In this document: one piece after another, positions 1 to 7,739 of the stretch
How the letters are laid out: each line of letters opens with the position of its first letter
How positions within the stretch are numbered: the first letter of the stretch is position 1
Virus record (IMG/VR): IMGVR_UViG_3300020419_000010
Span: 28,433 to 92,432 of that record
Source of the DNA: a virus
Length of the DNA stretch: 64,000 nucleotides
Direction: 5' to 3' (one strand)
Notes under the pieces: model-generated
Seen by the model: only the letters and a program-made list of their open reading frames with translations
What the model was told of the DNA's origin: nothing
Databases searched by the model: none
Made by a program: the position numbers and the translations under genes

Positions 1-1
1 A

Positions 2-265
2 AGATGTGACATGACAATGTATAATCCAAAAGGATATAGACATGACTTTCATACTGATGCTAAACAACCACACCGAGTTTGTATATATTATGTGAATGAT
101 AGTGATGGAGATACTATAATAATGGGAGAGGATAATTCAATACATAGAGTCACACCCAAAGCAAACAGAATGATTACCTTTAATGGTAAACATTTACACA
201 CAGGTCACAGTCCTCAACTACATAAATGTCGTATCTTGATTAATGCAAACTACTCACTTAACTGA
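2..265 (+). CDS. 2OG-Fe(II) oxygenase, 5'-truncated by window edge
   Basis: C-terminal part of a small iron/2-oxoglutarate-dependent dioxygenase; the reading frame is open to the left edge, so the first ATG (base 11) is probably internal. Visible residues: an HTD triad (metal-binding HxD) near the beginning, then HLHTGH and a following arginine about 55 residues later, the usual distal His and 2OG-binding Arg. The layout resembles the 176-residue oxygenase at 3077. The end overlaps the next oxygenase gene by 23 bases. Substrate unknown; phage members of this fold are suspected of hydroxylating proteins or nucleic acids, but nothing here decides. Confidence 0.7.
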   Translation, partial: RCDMTMYNPKGYRHDFHTDAKQPHRVCIYYVNDSDGDTIIMGEDNSIHRVTPKANRMITFNGKHLHTGHSPQLHKCRILINANYSLN

Positions 266-857
266 TAAAGTAATACCACTATTCTCTACACCTGTATTTG
301 TAGAGGTAGGTAAAGATATGCCTGATGTTATCCCTAACATTAAGGATTTAGAATATCATAATTATTCTAATAGGCATAAAGGTGGAGAACAAACAACCAA
401 CATGAATATACTGGACACATTACCAGAACTAACAGAGTGGTTAAGTCCATTTGTTAAAGAGTATGTGTATGGTGTCATGGGGTGTGATACTAAGAATGAT
501 ATAGACATACCTTGTTCATGGGTCAATAGACATAAGTTTCAAGATAAATCACATGAACATAATCATAGAAACTGTTTATATTCTGGAATAGTATATTTGG
601 AGTGCGAACCTAACGGTGGTGATTTGGTATTCACCAACCATAAATTTGAAATGATAAGTCCAGACAAGACACACCATAACATATACAATAGTATGAAGTG
701 GACTATCAGACCAGAGAAGGGCATGGTTATTATGTTCCCTAGTGACCTATTTCATTTTGTAACAGAGAACCTATCAAGTGAGATAAGATACTCGTTAGCA
801 TTTAATATGATGTTACGAGGAAAGTTTGGCAATCCCTCGTCATTCATAAACCTATGA
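243..857 (+). CDS. 2OG-Fe(II) oxygenase family protein (2OG-FeII_Oxy_5-like)
   Basis: 204 residues. Double-stranded beta-helix dioxygenase signature: HEHNH at 104-108 (metal ligands), YSGIVYLE at 113-120, then FPSDLFH at 165-171 with the distal His at 171 and Arg182 for 2-oxoglutarate. The SG-x-YY and FPS-x-x-x-H spacing is that of the PF13759-type family common in marine T4-like phages. Overlaps the preceding oxygenase and the following gene by ATGA, so it is translationally coupled. Substrate unknown. Confidence 0.8.
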   Translation: MQTTHLTDKVIPLFSTPVFVEVGKDMPDVIPNIKDLEYHNYSNRHKGGEQTTNMNILDTLPELTEWLSPFVKEYVYGVMGCDTKNDIDIPCSWVNRHKFQDKSHEHNHRNCLYSGIVYLECEPNGGDLVFTNHKFEMISPDKTHHNIYNSMKWTIRPEKGMVIMFPSDLFHFVTENLSSEIRYSLAFNMMLRGKFGNPSSFINL

Positions 858-1180
858 GTACACCTTTATTCATTTCAGAGAGCATACCATTGGAAATCAG
901 AGACATACTAAAAGCACTATCAGTTGGTAGTAAAGCAAGATGGCAAGGATTTGAAGGCACTATTGGATTTGTGAGTGATGACTACATCACATTAATATTA
1001 AGAGAGATACCTGACGAGAATACCAGATATGGATATAGAACAGTCAGTCTATTAGTCAGGCGGTGTGACTGGGAAGAACTAGAACTAGACCCAGTACACT
1101 TTAAGAGAGTGAGAGCATATAGAGGTAAGATCAATGACCACGCAGGCAATGATATGATGCCAGAGATAGACAAAAGATAA
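854..1180 (+). CDS. Conserved small phage protein, function unknown
   Basis: 108 residues, start in an ATGA overlap with the upstream oxygenase. The middle reads as beta strands (GSKARWQGFEGTIGFVSDD), suggesting a small SH3-like barrel, followed by a basic C-terminus. The ending with CDWEELEL is of a type I associate with small conserved cyanophage proteins, but no function is known to me. It is placed directly before the helicase and its promoter. Confidence 0.6.
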   Translation: MSTPLFISESIPLEIRDILKALSVGSKARWQGFEGTIGFVSDDYITLILREIPDENTRYGYRTVSLLVRRCDWEELELDPVHFKRVRAYRGKINDHAGNDMMPEIDKR

Positions 1181-1182
1181 AC

Positions 1183-1224
1183 TGTCACAAGGGGTTGACT
1201 ACTGTTCAATCTATGCACTATACT
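1183..1224 (+). promoter_or_regulatory. Putative sigma70-type promoter for the helicase
   Basis: TTGACT (1195-1200), 18-base spacer, TATACT (1219-1224). A TGTCAC motif at 1183-1188 sits just upstream, as it does before most operons in this window. If used, transcription would begin near 1231, which puts the first two candidate helicase start codons inside the promoter. Confidence 0.45.
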
Positions 1225-2502
1225 AAGGAATATTATATTATTATTGAGTTGACAATTACATTACGACCACATCAACAGCGAGCATTCACAGCAATGCGTG
1301 AGAACAACAAAGGTTCAGTTATAGTACCCACAGGTGGTGGTAAGACTATGGTTATGATTGAACACGCTCGTATGACATATTGTCAGAACTCAGTACCTAA
1401 AACTATTGTAGTGGTTGCACCTCGCATACTACTAGCAAATCAATTATGTTCAGAGTTTCTAGAACAGAACCTAGACGGTTGGTACAATCAGTCTATCGAG
1501 GTTATACATTGCCACTCAGGAGAGACTCACTTCAAGTCAACTACTAAGACTGAGCAATTAGAGGAGTGGTATCACAATACACCTAAGAACCTTATCATAT
1601 TTACTACATATCATTCATTACACAAGATTACAAATAGTCTTGATATTGAAGTTGACGTAGCATACTATGATGAAGCACATAACTCAGTTACTAGACGATT
1701 CTTTGATGGTACTCAGGCAATGAGTCACAGATCAAGACAATCATATTTTTTCACAGCAACACCTCGTATAGCACATCAACATGAGCGTAGTATGACTAAC
1801 GAGAAAGTATATGGTAAGACACTTATCAATGTACCCGCACCAGAACTCGTAGAGCAAGGTCATATACTACCACCAACTATCGTACCGTTTGAAGTTGATG
1901 CAACTAGAACCAGAGAAAATTGTCATGAAGTAGATGCAGAGTCAGTTGATGATATTATTGATACACTAGATGATACACACGCATCTAAGGTACTTGTAGC
2001 AGTTCCTAGTAGTGGTACGTTGCAAGGTATGATCTCTAAGACCACTCTATTGTATCGCTTGTCAGAGCGTGGATACGACACCTTACACATCACATCTAAG
2101 TTCGGTGCTATCATCAATGGTAAGAAGGTATCAAGAGAGTATTTCTTTGATACTCTTACATCATGGGGTAGAGACCCAGATAAGAAGTTTGTTATCTTTC
2201 ACTATTCTATTCTTAGTGAAGGTATCAATGTTCATGGACTGACCCATTGCATCTTGTTAAGAAACCTTAACGTAGTTGAAATGGCACAGACTATTGGTAG
2301 AGTTATACGTCTAGATAAGAGAGATAGTAACAGGTTGCAGAGTGGAGAACTAACACCTTGCAAGTGGTCACTATATCATAAACCTACTGGTTACATTACA
2401 GTTCCAGTACACAAGACATCTAAGAGAACTATCAAGAGACTAGAATTAGTTTGTGATAGTATCTTTAACAAAGGAGAACCACCACTTAGTATTGTTAGAT
2501 GA
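1213..2502 (+). CDS. Superfamily 2 DEAH-box helicase
   Basis: 429 residues from ATG 1213. Walker A PTGGGKT at 39-45, Walker B DEAH at 153-156, motif III FTATP at 180-184 and motif VI QTIGRVIR at 359-366 make an intact SF2 (SSL2/ResIII-like) ATPase that should unwind or remodel nucleic acid. It starts with a Q-motif-like LRPHQQRAF and lacks the N-terminal extension of T4 UvsW, so I do not call it UvsW. The start is uncertain: TTG 1195 and ATG 1213 fall within a putative promoter, and TTG 1249 would place the start just before LRPHQ. The 3' end overlaps the next oxygenase by ATGA. Confidence 0.85.
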   Translation: MHYTKEYYIIIELTITLRPHQQRAFTAMRENNKGSVIVPTGGGKTMVMIEHARMTYCQNSVPKTIVVVAPRILLANQLCSEFLEQNLDGWYNQSIEVIHCHSGETHFKSTTKTEQLEEWYHNTPKNLIIFTTYHSLHKITNSLDIEVDVAYYDEAHNSVTRRFFDGTQAMSHRSRQSYFFTATPRIAHQHERSMTNEKVYGKTLINVPAPELVEQGHILPPTIVPFEVDATRTRENCHEVDAESVDDIIDTLDDTHASKVLVAVPSSGTLQGMISKTTLLYRLSERGYDTLHITSKFGAIINGKKVSREYFFDTLTSWGRDPDKKFVIFHYSILSEGINVHGLTHCILLRNLNVVEMAQTIGRVIRLDKRDSNRLQSGELTPCKWSLYHKPTGYITVPVHKTSKRTIKRLELVCDSIFNKGEPPLSIVR

Positions 2503-3080
2503 GTCAAATCTGTACATTATTTCCACAATTCTATTATCATGGAGAGGTAGAGAAACATCAACAGTTAAAAGATAAACTATTATCTGAATTAACTGTTGAT
2601 AAACTATCTCAACCAAAGGAGTGGAATTGTAGTGTTCAATCATCATTTGAAACTGATAACAATTTCTCATGGGATTATTTTTATGAGTGCATTAAACCTA
2701 ACTTGTTAGATATGCACCAACAATTAAAAGGTAATCCATTGCACCAGTTTAATATGACCGAAGCATGGTTAAACAAATATGAGCGAGGAGATAGTCAAGA
2801 AGTACACACCCACATAGGTGCTGATAACACAACTTTCTCATGTTCATATTTTGCCCAATATGCCCCTAATGACGCTAGATTTTTGTTCTATGACCCAGAT
2901 CAAACTAAACATTTAGGAGAGTTCTCTAAACATTATGGTGGAGTGGTAAACACATGGTTTCCTGATGTACAAGAAGGAGATATAATAATATTTCCCTCAT
3001 GGATACATCATCAAGTAGAACCACATAGGTCAGACACCACACGCATTACAGTATCAGCAAACTTTAAAGTAACATCATGA
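2499..3080 (+). CDS. 2OG-Fe(II) oxygenase family protein (2OG-FeII_Oxy_5-like)
   Basis: 193 residues. HTH at 103-105 supplies metal ligands, FPSWIHH at 165-171 carries the distal His, and Arg182 (TRITVSANF) binds 2OG. The N-terminus (LFPQFYYHGEV) matches the family's typical opening. It is a clear paralogue of the 189-residue protein at 5969, sharing LFP-Q-YY and EWNCSV/KWNCSV. Coupled by ATGA to the helicase upstream and to another oxygenase downstream. Confidence 0.8.
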   Translation: MSQICTLFPQFYYHGEVEKHQQLKDKLLSELTVDKLSQPKEWNCSVQSSFETDNNFSWDYFYECIKPNLLDMHQQLKGNPLHQFNMTEAWLNKYERGDSQEVHTHIGADNTTFSCSYFAQYAPNDARFLFYDPDQTKHLGEFSKHYGGVVNTWFPDVQEGDIIIFPSWIHHQVEPHRSDTTRITVSANFKVTS

Positions 3081-3607
3081 CATATAGCACAAGTGACGTC
3101 AGAGTAATTGACGGATATTTCCCAGACTGGTTAATAGATGACGTAGGTAAATACTTGTCAACTGATTTCCCTATGTACTATAACAATACACCATACGGAG
3201 ACTATAAGAAAGCAAGATTCTGGGGTAATACTGTTATCAGGGATAACGAGTTTACAGGAGAGACACCTTGGTATTGGTTTTTTGCTTATCTTAATGAATG
3301 TATAATGAAAGATATATGTAAAGACCTACCTTTAAGTCATATCCATAGAGTTTTAGTCAATGCTCAACACCCACATCAAGTGAGTCAGACACATACAGAT
3401 TTTAACCATAAAGCAACAAGTATCATATACCACGCATACGGTCAGAGTGGCGATACAACATTTGCTGACGGTCACAGAGTGCCATTTAGAGAAGGTAGGT
3501 TAGTTATATTTGATTCCCAAAAGGAACATGATGGCGAACCACCTAGTGAAGATATAAGAATAACACTAGGAGTAATTGCACCACACAAAGGTGTGTCAGT
3601 ATATTAA
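3077..3607 (+). CDS. 2OG-Fe(II) oxygenase (HxD...H type)
   Basis: 176 residues. HTD at 106-108, His151 (QKEHDG) and Arg161 (DIRITLGVI) form the Fe(II)/2OG triad plus arginine. Its order of motifs resembles the truncated gene at the left edge, so two oxygenase subfamilies (HxD and HxH) alternate here. It is the last gene of this operon. Substrate unknown. Confidence 0.75.
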   Translation: MTYSTSDVRVIDGYFPDWLIDDVGKYLSTDFPMYYNNTPYGDYKKARFWGNTVIRDNEFTGETPWYWFFAYLNECIMKDICKDLPLSHIHRVLVNAQHPHQVSQTHTDFNHKATSIIYHAYGQSGDTTFADGHRVPFREGRLVIFDSQKEHDGEPPSEDIRITLGVIAPHKGVSVY

Positions 3608-3676
3608 GTGTCACATAGTTTGTTGAAATCGTACGACAATCATATAATATAGAACTATCAAACTATTTCAACCACT
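3608..3676 (+). promoter_or_regulatory. Promoter region with CAACCAC leader
   Basis: GTGTCACA at 3608-3615, -35-like TTGTTG, a 17-base spacer and TATAAT at 3643-3648. CAACCAC at 3669-3675 lies one base before the ATG at 3677. No Shine-Dalgarno sequence is visible. Confidence 0.55.
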
Positions 3677-3808
3677 ATGTCAAGAAAAGAATTTGAACTC
3701 ATGTATGATGCTTTCAAGAACTATCATATCTACATGACACCAGAACAAAAAGAATTAGCAGAACAATTATTGAATAGAGGTTTCTACAATACAGGTGCAT
3801 CAAAATGA
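3677..3808 (+). CDS. Small hypothetical protein (43 aa)
   Basis: First gene after the CAACCAC leader. It is a mostly helical 43-residue peptide (EFELMYDAFKNY...TPEQKELAEQLL) ending in an ATGA overlap with the next gene. No recognised family. Support comes from its position behind a promoter and the coupling. Confidence 0.5.
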   Translation: MSRKEFELMYDAFKNYHIYMTPEQKELAEQLLNRGFYNTGASK

Positions 3809-4026
3809 TGTATCCAGATATAAGAGACTTTCATAAACTTCAAGGTAAGAAAGTTGACATCAAACTATCATGGGAACAACTCAATGATATTATGTACTAC
3901 CTAGAATGGAAACTAACAGACATATCTGAATCAGGTAATGATCTAGAATTTCCAGAGGTAGAGGAAGCAATGCAATCACTTGAAGAACAACAGTATCAAA
4001 TTTACAAACAGGGGTGCGAAGCATGA
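3805..4026 (+). CDS. Small acidic hypothetical protein (73 aa)
   Basis: Contains the pattern KLSWEQLNDIMYYLEW, a strand followed by an amphipathic helix. This recurs in other small proteins of the region (genes starting at 9183 and 10494), so it is probably a paralogous family. Acidic C-terminal helix. Coupled on both sides by ATGA overlaps. Function unknown. Confidence 0.6.
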   Translation: MMYPDIRDFHKLQGKKVDIKLSWEQLNDIMYYLEWKLTDISESGNDLEFPEVEEAMQSLEEQQYQIYKQGCEA

Positions 4027-4262
4027 AGCATACAATCACACTAGATGACATGGAAATCACAGCACTCAATATCCTATTAGAAGGGGAGAGTGAGATTATG
4101 GTAGAGTCTAGACTCAATACTACTGGCAATGTTAATCCAGATAGACGAGAGATCTTAATAAATCTAGTTTATACCAAAGTCTTTGATGCCTGTTGGAAAG
4201 CAGATAAAGACCCGAATAACGATTATGACTTAATGAAAAACTATGATAGGGTTCTAGCGTGA
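4023..4262 (+). CDS. Small hypothetical protein (79 aa)
   Basis: The ATG at 4023 overlaps the preceding stop and has a purine-rich AGGGG stretch about 10 bases upstream, so I prefer it to a GTG nine bases earlier. It opens KHTITLDDMEITALN, again a strand-then-helix beginning like its neighbours. Function unknown. Confidence 0.6.
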   Translation: MKHTITLDDMEITALNILLEGESEIMVESRLNTTGNVNPDRREILINLVYTKVFDACWKADKDPNNDYDLMKNYDRVLA

Positions 4263-4342
4263 CAGTTATATTACTGGCACACTACTTGTTTAAATCGTAG
4301 AATTATACCTTTATAATGATTATATACTTCAACCACAAAGCA
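4259..4342 (+). promoter_or_regulatory. Promoter region with CAACCAC leader
   Basis: GTGACA at 4259-4264, -35-like TTTAAA, 17-base spacer, TATAAT at 4312-4317, then CAACCAC at 4330-4336, six bases before the ATG at 4343. An in-frame ATG at 4316 overlaps the -10 box and is not a credible start. Confidence 0.55.
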
Positions 4343-4645
4343 ATGGACACAATTACAAACAAAAGACAACTTGATGATTTTGTTGATTATGTATGGTCAT
4401 TCTATGGTAGTGATGATGATTCACTCTATCCAATAGAAGGACTAACAAAGTTATTAATCCACAAAGCAACTTCTATATACTTCAAAGCAATTATCTCATC
4501 AAGAGGTAACATCACATGGGGAGACGGAGACTCACTTGATAGAGAGCGTGTAAGAGATATATTAACTGGTGTTATGGGCATGACCATAGACTACAACCCA
4601 CAAAAGGGAATTACAGTTCAAGATTTAAAGGATTTAGCACTATGA
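4343..4645 (+). CDS. Hypothetical protein (100 aa)
   Basis: Start chosen downstream of the promoter and CAACCAC element; an upstream ATG lies inside the -10 hexamer. The opening helix MDTITNKRQLDDFVDYVWSF is followed by a compact mixed fold. It resembles no family I can name. Coupled by ATGA to the next gene. Confidence 0.6.
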   Translation: MDTITNKRQLDDFVDYVWSFYGSDDDSLYPIEGLTKLLIHKATSIYFKAIISSRGNITWGDGDSLDRERVRDILTGVMGMTIDYNPQKGITVQDLKDLAL

Positions 4646-4773
4646 TTGAATTAACACATGATGAAATCCGTAGAGCATCTACTACTAAACTACGCAATAT
4701 TCTTAAAGAGGATATTGACGTAGATCTAGATGACATGATTAACTATGAACTTTATATTAGGGAGTTTAGTTAA
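4642..4773 (+). CDS. Small hypothetical protein (43 aa)
   Basis: Acidic, helical 43-residue peptide (MIELTHDEIRRASTTKL...). Its start overlaps the upstream stop and its stop abuts the next ATG directly, so it is part of a tightly coupled operon. Function unknown. Confidence 0.5.
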   Translation: MIELTHDEIRRASTTKLRNILKEDIDVDLDDMINYELYIREFS

Positions 4774-5004
4774 ATGACTAGATTATGGGAATACCCAGAG
4801 GAAAATCCCTATGGAGAGTGTACTTATGATGGTAAAGTTGAAGTTTATTATAACATGACTTCATTCTTAGATGATGCAGAAGTACATCAAATTTGGGAAA
4901 TTGTGGGTAAAGCAATGGACAGAAAAGGTATTGTCACAACAGACAATGAACAACTCTCAGTAAGAGTGTATGATGAAATTAATTCAGAGGACAATGATGA
5001 ATAG
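4774..5004 (+). CDS. Small acidic hypothetical protein (76 aa)
   Basis: Start immediately follows the previous stop codon. Contains YDGKVEVYYNMTSFLDDAE and a strongly acidic tail (NSEDNDE). No recognised domain. Confidence 0.55.
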   Translation: MTRLWEYPEENPYGECTYDGKVEVYYNMTSFLDDAEVHQIWEIVGKAMDRKGIVTTDNEQLSVRVYDEINSEDNDE

Positions 5005-5128
5005 ATCAAAACTTGAACAACTCATTACTGATTTTGTAATAGAGAATAATCTTGATGCTTCATTTGTACAACAAACAGAAGGATTAACATACGTTAGATT
5101 TACAGTAGAAGAGGACAATCATGAATAG
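4997..5128 (+). CDS. Small hypothetical protein (43 aa)
   Basis: ATGATGAATAG overlap with the previous gene; either of two consecutive ATGs (4994 or 4997) could be used. It ends overlapping the next start. Its order (helix then beta strand, TYVRFTVEEDNHE) looks like a shortened relative of the strand/helix proteins around it. Third gene of exactly 43 codons in this stretch. Confidence 0.45.
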   Translation: MNRSKLEQLITDFVIENNLDASFVQQTEGLTYVRFTVEEDNHE

Positions 5129-5312
5129 TAATCAGATCAAAATTGAAACATTCGATAAGTACATCATGCGAGGTGGAGATCAATCACTCTCAAATATAGA
5201 GGACTTATGTGAATATGGTTTCATGCTATTAGGTGCTGAACCAAATGATGAAAATGTATTCAATGACGTAGTTATTGGAACTATTCAGAAACTAACACAA
5301 AATTTGACTTAA
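5121..5312 (+). CDS. Small hypothetical protein (63 aa)
   Basis: Overlaps the preceding gene by eight bases. Acidic and mostly helical; no motif recognised. Confidence 0.5.
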   Translation: MNSNQIKIETFDKYIMRGGDQSLSNIEDLCEYGFMLLGAEPNDENVFNDVVIGTIQKLTQNLT

Positions 5313-5330
5313 CATTATTATTAGAGTATT

Positions 5331-5525
5331 ATGGAAGTTGTTATTCAACCTATGAATCTATTTGAATCAGAAATTTGCGTAGATTGTGGAAAACCTTGTC
5401 ACATGGGTTCGGGAAGATTTGTTAATCGTTATGCTTACTACGGAGACGAGGTAGAAGGTTGGCGGTGTGGCGAATGTTCAGCAGAACTAGATAGGTTACA
5501 GGAAGAAATTGGAGGATTTGAATGA
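5331..5525 (+). CDS. Small zinc-ribbon-like protein (64 aa)
   Basis: Cysteines arranged CVDCGKPC ... WRCGECSAE, that is CxxC and CxxC pairs about 30 residues apart, expected to hold a zinc ion. A similar small zinc-ribbon protein with a GSG-x-FVNR centre occurs in other cyanophages as far as I recall. Possibly binds nucleic acid or a host protein; role unknown. Ends in an ATGA-type overlap with the next gene. Confidence 0.6.
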   Translation: MEVVIQPMNLFESEICVDCGKPCHMGSGRFVNRYAYYGDEVEGWRCGECSAELDRLQEEIGGFE

Positions 5526-5662
5526 AACCCTATTTTTTATACATCTTAATCGGACTTGTATTTTTATCACTCATTAGAACATCATTTAAAATTGATAGGA
5601 GTGAAAGAAACAATAGATTATACGAGGAATTATGCAAAGTAGATCAGGAGTATTGTAAATGA
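5522..5662 (+). CDS. Small membrane protein (46 aa)
   Basis: One N-terminal hydrophobic segment (residues 4-18, YFLYILIGLVFLSLI) followed by a charged tail, so probably a single-pass inner-membrane peptide. Overlaps both neighbours. Function unknown. Confidence 0.5.
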   Translation: MKPYFLYILIGLVFLSLIRTSFKIDRSERNNRLYEELCKVDQEYCK

Positions 5663-5871
5663 TAACACCAGAATCTAACGGTTACTTCACTAAAACAAGT
5701 GATAAACAATACGATAGAAACAAGTATAAGATTAATTGTAAAGACGGTAGTTCGCTCATTACATACGATTATAATGATGTTATAGAGAACTATTGGCATA
5801 AATCTAACTTAATAGAGAATGTAGAAGTACTGGACATTAAACCTAAGAGATCAGGCGGTAAGGGATTTTGA
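5659..5871 (+). CDS. Conserved small phage protein with GGKGF tail (70 aa)
   Basis: Beta-rich centre (YKINCKDGSSLITYDYNDV) and a C-terminal KPKRSGGKGF. I recall similar short cyanophage proteins ending in GGKGF, of unknown function. Start overlaps the membrane-protein stop. Confidence 0.55.
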   Translation: MITPESNGYFTKTSDKQYDRNKYKINCKDGSSLITYDYNDVIENYWHKSNLIENVEVLDIKPKRSGGKGF

Positions 5872-5969
5872 AATCAGATACATTACTAAGGATACTCAAA
5901 GTTGTTAGAGTCAAGAAGGTTAAGTATAAACCTACTCGTAAACACCATAATATGCACTTATACGGTTAA
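5868..5969 (+). CDS. Possible very small basic protein (33 aa, TTG start)
   Basis: TTGA overlap with the upstream stop and TAATG overlap with the next oxygenase, filling an otherwise empty 97-base gap. A purine-rich AAGGGA lies a few bases upstream of the TTG. Rich in Lys, Arg and His (KVVRVKKVKYKPTRKHH). The unusual start codon and small size keep confidence low. Confidence 0.35.
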   Translation: MKSDTLLRILKVVRVKKVKYKPTRKHHNMHLYG

Positions 5970-6538
5970 TGAAACATACATTATTTCCCATACAATACTA
6001 CCATTGCAAGATACATAACCATAAAGAGTTATTTGGTTCATTATTAGATAGTGCTAAACATTTACTCAAAGATGCTCAGGGTAAATGGAATTGTAGTGTT
6101 TATACAACATATTTTGAAGAGCAAGATGTAGTAGATGCTGATGAACTAGGCAAGGTTCTCGCACCCTATTTGTATCAATATTTCCCCACACATTGCAACA
6201 TAGATTTAATAAACTCATGGTTAAACTTATATAATAGTGGACACACACAAGAACCACACCATCATGTAAATTTCCCTGACTTTATTAATTTTAGTGGAGT
6301 AATATTCATACAGTATAAGAAGGGAGAAGATGCTAACTTTTATTTTGAGAATTTAAACTTAGAGCATACAGTACTAGGTTACACACATATATTCGAGCAA
6401 GATCAGATATTAACACCTGATATAACGGAAGGCGATTTGTTGTTATTTCCCTCGTTTGTACGACATGGAGTAAAGACTCAGAAATTTGATAATAACAGAT
6501 TAACGCTCAGTTTCAATCTTGCTGTGACACCTATGTAA
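5969..6538 (+). CDS. 2OG-Fe(II) oxygenase family protein (2OG-FeII_Oxy_5-like)
   Basis: 189 residues, paralogue of the 193-residue enzyme at 2499. HHH at 97-99 for metal binding, FPSFVRH at 160-166 with the distal His, Arg177 in NRLTLSFN for 2OG. N-terminal LFPIQYYHCKI and KWNCSV match the paralogue. Start overlaps the tiny basic ORF. Last gene of this operon. Confidence 0.8.
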   Translation: MKHTLFPIQYYHCKIHNHKELFGSLLDSAKHLLKDAQGKWNCSVYTTYFEEQDVVDADELGKVLAPYLYQYFPTHCNIDLINSWLNLYNSGHTQEPHHHVNFPDFINFSGVIFIQYKKGEDANFYFENLNLEHTVLGYTHIFEQDQILTPDITEGDLLLFPSFVRHGVKTQKFDNNRLTLSFNLAVTPM

Positions 6539-6603
6539 GTGTCACATAGTTTGACACAAGTGCTAGACGTATGATTATAATGGATATATCAACCACAGAT
6601 AAC
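6539..6603 (+). promoter_or_regulatory. Promoter region with CAACCAC leader
   Basis: GTGTCACA at 6539-6546, TTGACA at 6551-6556, TATAAT at 6576-6581 (19-base spacer), CAACCAC at 6590-6596, ATG at 6604. The first 13 bases (GTGTCACATAGTT) repeat the sequence at 3608. Confidence 0.6.
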
Positions 6604-7194
6604 ATGATTTTCAACTTCTTAGAAACAAGTTTCCAAAACGTAAGATCATCTAAGAGAACTGACCAGTTGCATGATGCACTACTAACTCAGTTCCTAGAAA
6701 CATATCCAGAACTAAAATCATTACATTGGAGACAAGAGTATAAACTACAAAAAGACGCATTTGGCGGTACATTCGATATTGATATTGTAGGACTTGATGA
6801 CAATGGTTATATCAAGTATGCAATTCTTGCTAAGGCAATCAACAGCAATGTCAACAAGAATATCAAGAACTATGCAAATACTACCATAGGCGAAGCATCA
6901 AGACTATTCTATGCACCTATCGTAAATGAAACAATCGAAAAGATATTATTTGTTTCATTACTACCTAGAACAGCACCTAGATTCAATAAGAAGGGAGAAG
7001 TTGTAGGATTTGATGACGTCAAGTCAGCGAAGGATAGAACTAATATCAAACCAGTACTAAAAACACAGTATGGTAACAAAGTACAATCTATTGATCTATT
7101 CTATACTATTGATGATGTAAGATCAGGATTAACTAACGAGGACTATAATACAATAACACCTAGTTTTATTGATTCATTTGTATTCGAGGTTTAA
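6604..7194 (+). CDS. Hypothetical protein, possible PD-(D/E)XK-like fold (196 aa)
   Basis: Start placed at the first ATG after the CAACCAC element; an ATG at 6571 overlaps the -10 box. The core WRQEYKL ... GGTFDIDIVGLDDNG ... YAILAKAI has the strand-D-strand-xK layout of restriction-endonuclease-like nucleases, with Glu, Asp and Lys in suitable order. The match is by eye only and could be coincidental. No helicase or methylase partner is adjacent. Coupled to a small downstream gene. Confidence 0.55.
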   Translation: MIFNFLETSFQNVRSSKRTDQLHDALLTQFLETYPELKSLHWRQEYKLQKDAFGGTFDIDIVGLDDNGYIKYAILAKAINSNVNKNIKNYANTTIGEASRLFYAPIVNETIEKILFVSLLPRTAPRFNKKGEVVGFDDVKSAKDRTNIKPVLKTQYGNKVQSIDLFYTIDDVRSGLTNEDYNTITPSFIDSFVFEV

Positions 7195-7196
7195 TC

Positions 7197-7367
7197 ATGA
7201 AAACATTTGTAGCAACATTCTCAGAGTATAAAGCAATCTGGTTACAGAGGTGTGATGAAGATGACCGCACCATACCAACATTTGAGCAGTATTTACATGC
7301 CACTAAACTAGGCAGAGACTACTCAGCAATCTATGATAAGTACGGTTTCTTAAAGGAGGACTATTAA
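7197..7367 (+). CDS. Small hypothetical protein (56 aa)
   Basis: Follows the previous gene by two bases and its stop abuts the next ATG. It ends with AAAGGAGGAC, a strong Shine-Dalgarno for the next gene. Mostly helical (FSEYKAIWLQRCDEDD). Function unknown. Confidence 0.55.
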   Translation: MKTFVATFSEYKAIWLQRCDEDDRTIPTFEQYLHATKLGRDYSAIYDKYGFLKEDY

Positions 7368-7601
7368 ATGACATACAAAACATTTGAGGAAATTTCAATA
7401 GGAGACATTGTATCATACAATCGGGTATGGGGATATGTTTTAGCAAGATTTGATGACGTTAAACAAATTAAAATAGTAGATGAATATACTGACGATAAGA
7501 TCATGGTAGATTATAGAAGAGTGCAGTTATTACAGAAATTCGATCTCAATACTACCTATGAAGATGATATGTTGAGACAAGACCCCAGACGGTTAAAATA
7601 G
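7368..7601 (+). CDS. Small hypothetical protein (77 aa)
   Basis: Preceded by AAAGGAGG at good spacing. The N-terminal half (ISIGDIVSYNRVWGYVLARFD) resembles a small SH3-like barrel with alternating strands. Function unknown; last gene of its operon. Confidence 0.6.
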   Translation: MTYKTFEEISIGDIVSYNRVWGYVLARFDDVKQIKIVDEYTDDKIMVDYRRVQLLQKFDLNTTYEDDMLRQDPRRLK

Positions 7602-7739
7602 TGTCACACACATTATAGTAATCGACATTCACTCGACTATAATGAATACATGGGATAAGTTAGTACTCACACCTCTAAGGTCAAAGTTGAGTGAAGCACC
7701 TCTTGACTATCCCTAATCAATTTAATTAATTCAACCACA
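7601..7739 (+). promoter_or_regulatory. Long promoter/leader region with CAACCAC
   Basis: GTGTCACA at 7601-7608 and TATAAT at 7638-7643, but CAACCAC (7732-7738) is 89 bases further on, directly before the ATG at 7740. A second possible promoter (TTGACT near 7703, A+T-rich box near 7720) is closer to the usual distance. If the first is used the leader is about 90 bases, with only a two-codon ORF inside it. Confidence 0.45.

Noticed and set aside
1213-2502. T4 UvsW identity for the DEAH helicase
   Set aside because: Lacks the UvsW N-terminal domain; starts directly at the LRPHQ Q-motif. Called only as an SF2 helicase.
4316-4345. In-frame ATGs at 4316, 6571 and 11394 as gene starts
   Set aside because: Each overlaps or abuts the TATAAT of the promoter, upstream of the expected transcript start.
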